A DNA stretch of 57,253 bases, from NCBI GenBank assembly GCA_030692685.1, contig JAUXZO010000161.1:1-57253 (forward strand). The letters run 5' to 3'. Below the pieces are notes generated by a model that saw only the letters and a program-made list of their open reading frames with translations, made no database searches and was not told the origin of the DNA. Positions within the stretch are counted from its first letter, which is position 1. Each line of letters begins with the position of its first letter. The DNA comes from Acidovorax sp. Its GTDB lineage: Bacteria > Pseudomonadota > Gammaproteobacteria > Burkholderiales > Burkholderiaceae_C. Positions 53,421-57,253 of this stretch are shown piece after piece. A program made the translations under genes and the position numbers.

Positions 53421-55373
53421 ATGCTGAAAACCAGACTTGTGAATCAGTCCCGGCGTGTCAAGCAGGCCGTCGCCCTGCTGGCCGACGCGGTGATGGGCGT
53501 TATCGCGGTATGGGGCGCGTTTTCGCTGCGGCTCGACACACTGCATTGGCCGCAGGACGCCCAATGGTGGCCTTATGTGGCCGCGCCCCTGCTGGCGGCG
53601 CCTGTTTTTGTGCGGACCGGGCTGTACCTGGCGATTTTCAGGTACAGCGGCATGGCTGCCATACGTGCGCTTGGGGTCGCCGTCCTTAGTTACGCAGCAC
53701 TTTTCTTCGGCCTGCTCATGGTCATGAAGTGGTATGAAGTGCCGCGCTCCATCGGCATTCTCCAGCCCATTTTGCTGCTGCTACTCGTAGGCAGCAGCCG
53801 TATCGTTGCCCGCCTTTGGCTCAGCAGCCTGTCCCGCAGTCAACGCCGCGGTATGGCGATCAGCCGTTTGCTCATCTACGGCGCAGGTTCTGCAGGCGTG
53901 CAGATGGCCAACGCCATCGCCAGTTCGCATGAATTCACGCTCGTTGGATTTATTGACGACAACCCTGCCCTCCGGGGCCTCACCATCAACGGGGTTGGCG
54001 TGCACATTCCTTCCGATCTTCCCGATCTGATCCCGAAATACGATGTCACCGATCTTCTGCTCGCACTGCCATCGGTCAGCCGCTCCCGCCGCAATGAAAT
54101 TTTGAACAACCTGCAACCCTTGCCAGTTCACGTACGATCAATTCCCGGTCTGAGTGATCTCGCCCATGGGCGTATTGCCCTGGCCGACATCAAGGAGCTG
54201 GATGCTGAGGATTTGCTGGGGCGCGAGGCAGTCGCCCCTGACCGTGCATTACTGGCTCATACCCTGGCCGGCAAGGTGGTACTTGTCACGGGGGCGGCCG
54301 GTAGCATAGGCAGTGAATTGTGCCGCCAGATTCTGCAGGAAAACCCTTCGCGCCTGGTGCTCCTCGAGCACAGCGAATACGGCCTTTACAGCATCCATCA
54401 GGAACTTCAAAACGCATTGTCAGTTTTGCGCAGTCGCGATGGCATCTCGACCGAATTGGTTCCGCTTCTTGCGAATGTACGCGACCACGCGCGCCTGCTC
54501 GACATCTGCCGCGTCTACCGGCCGGACACGCTCTACCACGCCGCCGCCTATAAACACGTCCCGCTGGTGGAGCACAACCCGGCTGAAGGCATTGCGAACA
54601 ACGTGCTGGGAACCCTGAACACTGCGCGCGCAGCCGTTGAGACTGGCGTCAGCCACTTCGTCCTTGTATCAACCGACAAGGCGGTTCGGCCGACCAACAT
54701 CATGGGCGCCAGCAAACGGCTGGCCGAGATGGTGCTGCAGGCACTTTCAGCGAGCCAGGCCGTCAACTTTGATCCAGACGGGGAGCCGGTCAGCAACACC
54801 ACCTGTTTTGCCATGGTCCGGTTTGGCAATGTACTTGGAAGCAGCGGCAGTGTTGTGCCCCTGTTTCGCCGACAGATTAAAGCCGGCGGGCCGATCACCT
54901 TGACACACCCCGATGTCACCCGATACTTCATGACCATCCCTGAGGCCGCCCAACTGGTTCTGCAGGCCGGGGCCATGGCCGAAGGGGGTGAGGTCTATGT
55001 TCTGGACATGGGTCAACCGGTGAAAATCATCGATTTGGCGTATCGCATGGTCAAGCTGTCAGGATTGACGGTGCGCGACAAAACCCACCCGGAAGGCGAT
55101 ATTGAGATTGAGGTGACAGGCTTGCGGCCCGGGGAAAAACTTTATGAAGAGTTGCTCATCGGGGACAACCCTGTTGCAACGGTTCACCCGCGCATACTGA
55201 AAGCGCGCGAAGATTTTGTGCCGTGGCAGCAGTTTCGCGGCGACCTTGACCTGCTGCGCGGGGCTGTCGCTGCCAATGACACTGCCGCTTTACGGGGAGT
55301 TCTGCTCAAAAACGTCAGCGGATTTACTCCCGACAAGCAGGACAGCGACCTTCTCGGTCAGCCAGTTGCCTAG
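53421..55373 (+). CDS. wbpM: Membrane-bound UDP-GlcNAc 4,6-dehydratase (WbpM/PglF/CapD-type)
   Basis: A 650-residue two-part enzyme. Residues 15-135 hold four membrane segments. A CoA-binding-like Rossmann domain (LLIYGAGSAGVQMANAI near 151) and the catalytic SDR domain (VLVTGAAGSIGSEL near 288) follow. The catalytic segment reads STDKAVRPTNIMGASK, with Met428 and Lys432 in place of Tyr-x3-Lys, as known for WbpM. It converts UDP-GlcNAc to UDP-4-keto-6-deoxy-GlcNAc at the membrane, the precursor for QuiNAc, FucNAc and bacillosamine. It is 60 bp downstream of the phosphoglycosyltransferase, convergent with rmlC. Confidence 0.95.
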   Translation: MLKTRLVNQSRRVKQAVALLADAVMGVIAVWGAFSLRLDTLHWPQDAQWWPYVAAPLLAAPVFVRTGLYLAIFRYSGMAAIRALGVAVLSYAALFFGLLMVMKWYEVPRSIGILQPILLLLLVGSSRIVARLWLSSLSRSQRRGMAISRLLIYGAGSAGVQMANAIASSHEFTLVGFIDDNPALRGLTINGVGVHIPSDLPDLIPKYDVTDLLLALPSVSRSRRNEILNNLQPLPVHVRSIPGLSDLAHGRIALADIKELDAEDLLGREAVAPDRALLAHTLAGKVVLVTGAAGSIGSELCRQILQENPSRLVLLEHSEYGLYSIHQELQNALSVLRSRDGISTELVPLLANVRDHARLLDICRVYRPDTLYHAAAYKHVPLVEHNPAEGIANNVLGTLNTARAAVETGVSHFVLVSTDKAVRPTNIMGASKRLAEMVLQALSASQAVNFDPDGEPVSNTTCFAMVRFGNVLGSSGSVVPLFRRQIKAGGPITLTHPDVTRYFMTIPEAAQLVLQAGAMAEGGEVYVLDMGQPVKIIDLAYRMVKLSGLTVRDKTHPEGDIEIEVTGLRPGEKLYEELLIGDNPVATVHPRILKAREDFVPWQQFRGDLDLLRGAVAANDTAALRGVLLKNVSGFTPDKQDSDLLGQPVA

Positions 55374-55402
55374 TTGGCGGCAAGGGCTGCGCTGCCAGGC
55401 TG

Positions 55403-55951
55403 TCAGGTCTGGAAATCTGCGGCCCGGAACGCCCGGCCGGCCTTGTCCTTCGCCGAGAGCAGTGGGCTGGAGCCCGCCAGGGGCCAGTCAATCGCAAGGT
55501 CGGGATCATCCCACGCAACGCAACGCTCCAGTTCGGGCGCATAGTAGTCAGTGGTCTTGTACAAAATGTCAGCGCTGTCGCTGAGAACCAGAAACCCGTG
55601 CGCCAGGCCCGGTGGCACCCACAGCTGGCTATTGTCGTGTTCGTCCAGTTCCAGACCGATCCACTTGCCAAAACCCGGAGAGTCCAGCCGGATGTCCACC
55701 ACCACATCAAACACTGCCCCACGCACGACCCGCACAAGTTTTCCCTGCGGCTGGACCGATTGGAAATGAAGGCCGCGCAAAACACCTCTTCCCGAGCGGC
55801 TGTGGTTATCCTGGACAAAGGTGAAGCTGGTGCCGGTGGCTGCGTTGAACTCGCGCTGGTTGAAACTTTCGAGAAAGAAGCCACGCGGGTCCGTGAACAC
55901 CTGGGGTTCGACAAGCAGTACGCCGGCAATACCAGTAGGAGCGACCTTCAT
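55403..55951 (-). CDS. rmlC: dTDP-4-dehydrorhamnose 3,5-epimerase
   Basis: A 182-residue cupin with PRGFFLESFNQREF near residue 22, VLRGLHFQ near 57 (catalytic His), VPPGLAHGFLVLS near 112, YKTTDYYAPELERCVAWDDP near 130 and the terminal FRAADFQT. This matches full-length RmlC better than the epimerase at 16297. It performs the third step of dTDP-L-rhamnose synthesis. It is convergent with wbpM (29-bp gap) and starts with an ATG overlapping the stop of a 39-codon frame (ATGA). Confidence 0.95.
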   Translation of the reverse strand: MKVAPTGIAGVLLVEPQVFTDPRGFFLESFNQREFNAATGTSFTFVQDNHSRSGRGVLRGLHFQSVQPQGKLVRVVRGAVFDVVVDIRLDSPGFGKWIGLELDEHDNSQLWVPPGLAHGFLVLSDSADILYKTTDYYAPELERCVAWDDPDLAIDWPLAGSSPLLSAKDKAGRAFRAADFQT

Positions 55952-56067
55952 GGACAGCTCCGGCCGGCCGGCAGAACAAGCGGGAGCGGCTGGCGATTAC
56001 GGCGCGCGGGCGTGTCCATGCACCTGCCTGAACCGGCGGCGAGGATGGCCGGGTAGTGGATCCGCAT
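55948..56067 (-). pseudogene. 39-codon coupled frame, possible relic of rmlA or another sugar nucleotidyltransferase
   Basis: The frame starts at an ATG overlapping the rmlD stop (TGATG) and ends at a TGA overlapping the rmlC start (ATGA), filling the gap exactly. It encodes YPAILAAGSGRC early and RQPLPLV later. This loosely recalls the ILAGGSGTRL and KQLLPV segments at the start of RmlA or ManC, with little between. In many rml operons rmlA lies in this slot. Deletion plus drift of rmlA would explain it; a small unrelated peptide or chance are alternatives. Confidence 0.35.
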
Positions 56068-56960
56068 CATGTCAGTTCGGTCAGCATGTGGGCCACGCCG
56101 CTCTGCCACGCAGGAAGGTGCAAGCCGAAGGCGTTCTGAAGCCTGGCAGTATTCAAGCGGGAATTAAGGGGTCGCCGGGCCGGCGTCGGAAAAGCGGCGG
56201 CCGGAACCGGCTTGACTGTGGCGGATGAGGCCTGCAGCGCCATGCCTGCGGCTCGGGCACTGTCAATGACAAAACTGGCGTAACCATGCCAAGAGGTCTC
56301 ACCGGCCGCAGCAGCGTGGTAAACCCCGGAACACGTGGACCCTGCATGCCGGGCACGGAGCAACATGTGCGCAGTGACGTCTGCAAGCAGGTCCGCGCCG
56401 GTGGGTGCGCCGAACTGGTCATCAATAACCGTCAACGTTTCACGCTCCTGGGCCAGACGCAGCATGGTTTTGGCAAAGTTTTCCCGCCGGGCGGAATACA
56501 CCCAACTGGTGCGCAAGATCAGGTGCTTGGGGCACGCCGACCGGATGAGGCGCTCGCCCTCCAGCTTGGTCCTGCCGTAAACACCGAGTGGGCCGGTGGC
56601 GTCGTCCTCCACCCAGGGCCGGCTGCCACTGCCATCGAACACATAGTCGCTCGAGAAATGAACCAGCCATGTGCCCAGGGCCGCGGCCGCCTCGGCAAGC
56701 GCCCCGGGCGCCTGCGCATTGACGGCATGCGCTGCGGCTGCCTCACTTTCGGCCCCATCGACGGCGGTGTAGGCCGCTGCATTGACGATCACATCGGGCC
56801 GCACCTGCATGACGGTGTCCCTCAAACCATACATGTCCAACAGGTCGCCGCAAAAATCGCCGCCGTGACGGTCGGGCGCAATTACTTCCCCCAGCGGCGC
56901 TAGGCTGCGCTGCAGCTCCCAGCCCACCTGTCCGTTCTTGCCGAACAGTAGAATTTTCAT
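56067..56960 (-). CDS. rmlD: dTDP-4-dehydrorhamnose reductase
   Basis: A 297-residue SDR catalysing the last step of dTDP-L-rhamnose synthesis. The N-terminus is KILLFGKNGQVGWELQRSL, followed by PDVIVNAAAYTAVDGAE near 58, VHFSSDYVFDG near 98, GVYGRTKLEGE (Tyr-x3-Lys) near 125 and ILRTSWVYS. ATG at 56960 is the family start, seven bases after the rmlB stop. The long open frame extending upstream to 57251 overlaps rmlB in another phase and is not real. Confidence 0.95.
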   Translation of the reverse strand: MKILLFGKNGQVGWELQRSLAPLGEVIAPDRHGGDFCGDLLDMYGLRDTVMQVRPDVIVNAAAYTAVDGAESEAAAAHAVNAQAPGALAEAAAALGTWLVHFSSDYVFDGSGSRPWVEDDATGPLGVYGRTKLEGERLIRSACPKHLILRTSWVYSARRENFAKTMLRLAQERETLTVIDDQFGAPTGADLLADVTAHMLLRARHAGSTCSGVYHAAAAGETSWHGYASFVIDSARAAGMALQASSATVKPVPAAAFPTPARRPLNSRLNTARLQNAFGLHLPAWQSGVAHMLTELT

Positions 56961-56967
56961 GCGCGCC

Positions 56968-57253
56968 TCAAGCTGCAGTCTCCGGGTACTGCATCCTGAC
57001 CCAGTCCCTGTAAGTGCCGCTTTGCACATCAGCCGCCCAGTCCGGGTGATCCAGATACCATTGCACCGTTTTGCGAAGCCCTGTTTCGAAGGTTTCGACC
57101 GGACGCCAGCCAAGTTGCTTCCTGAGTTTTCGGGCATCGATCGCGTAGCGGCGGTCGTGCCCCGGCCGGTCCTGGATAAAGGCGACCTGCTCACGATAAC
57201 TGCCCTGCGTCCGGGGCTGCAACTCGTCCAGCAAGGCGCAGACCGATTCAACC
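56968..57253 (-). CDS. rmlB: dTDP-glucose 4,6-dehydratase, C-terminal fragment (cut by window edge)
   Basis: The last 94 or so residues of RmlB: the window-edge frame reads [10 protein letters not shown], then [19 protein letters not shown], the diagnostic dehydratase segment, and [17 protein letters not shown] with a terminal YPETAA. The catalytic N-terminal domain lies outside the window. It is followed by rmlD after seven bases, so rmlB-rmlD-rmlC form one unit entering from the right. Confidence 0.94.
   Translation of the reverse strand, partial: VESVCALLDELQPRTQGSYREQVAFIQDRPGHDRRYAIDARKLRKQLGWRPVETFETGLRKTVQWYLDHPDWAADVQSGTYRDWVRMQYPETAA

Noticed and set aside
55374..55402. Terminator between convergent wbpM and rmlC
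   Set aside because: A short TTGCC/GGCAA pairing is possible near the wbpM stop, but the stem is only five bases and no T-run follows on either strand.
56961..57251. 394-residue version of rmlD
   Set aside because: The first 97 codons are out of frame with, and opposite in conservation to, the real rmlB C-terminus that occupies the same bases.

Overview
The window is an almost continuous surface-polysaccharide (O-antigen or capsule type) biosynthesis locus of about 56 kb. The organism looks like a GC-rich betaproteobacterium, probably Burkholderiales of the Comamonadaceae type. That placement is an inference from argB beside a wbpM/rml-containing glycan locus and from codon style; no rRNA or tRNA gene is present to settle it. 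Nearly everything between 613 and 52537 reads on the minus strand. Many junctions are coupled (ATGA, TGATG or GTGA overlaps), so transcription runs from about 52.5 kb down to 0.6 kb.

Layout from the right edge, in reading order. The rml block (rmlB partial, rmlD, rmlC) has no intact rmlA; a 39-codon reading frame fills exactly the slot where rmlA would be expected. On the plus strand are a short initiating phosphoglycosyltransferase and a WbpM-type membrane dehydratase. On the minus strand from 52.5 kb come wbpB-, wbpD- and wbpE-like genes for a 2,3-diamino uronic acid, then an SDR epimerase/dehydratase with a second DegT aminotransferase. The 39-47.5 kb block holds decoration genes: an AsnB amidotransferase, a FemAB/GNAT-like protein, a NeuD/PglD-like acyltransferase, a beta-propeller protein, a deacetylase-like protein, a glycosyltransferase, a methyltransferase and a WbqC protein. 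From 39 to 35.6 kb lies a tightly overlapping set of a second AsnB, a sugar formyltransferase and a NodB-type deacetylase, followed by two Gfo/Idh oxidoreductases. From 33.5 to 27.1 kb is a nonulosonic-acid cassette (neuA, a 2-hydroxyacid dehydrogenase, neuB, neuC) with a capsule-synthesis-like protein. From 27 to 14 kb is a CDP-linked branched 6-deoxyhexose pathway (rfbF, rfbG, epimerase, C-methyltransferase, ketoreductase), interrupted by a CmcI-type methyltransferase, a GT2, an IS630 element, a membrane protein, an MsbA-like ABC exporter and a GT4. From 14 kb to 0.6 kb are wzx, a methyltransferase, three glycosyltransferases, a second membrane protein paralogous to the first, a third AsnB, tviC- and tviB-like genes and a 4-reductase-like SDR. 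The left edge is argB, truncated by the window.

Together the genes predict a Wzx-type glycan carrying acidic amino sugars (UDP-GlcNAcA/GalNAcA, possibly amidated), a diacetamido uronic acid, a C-methylated 6-deoxyhexose and a nonulosonic acid, with unusual N-formyl, O-methyl and amide decorations. The least conventional parts are the hydroxyacid-dehydrogenase-containing nonulosonate cassette, the overlapping deacetylase-formyltransferase-AsnB set, and two members of an unclassified polytopic membrane family that could be the polymerase or lipid-linked glycosyltransferases. All functions come from reading protein sequence; no database search was possible.
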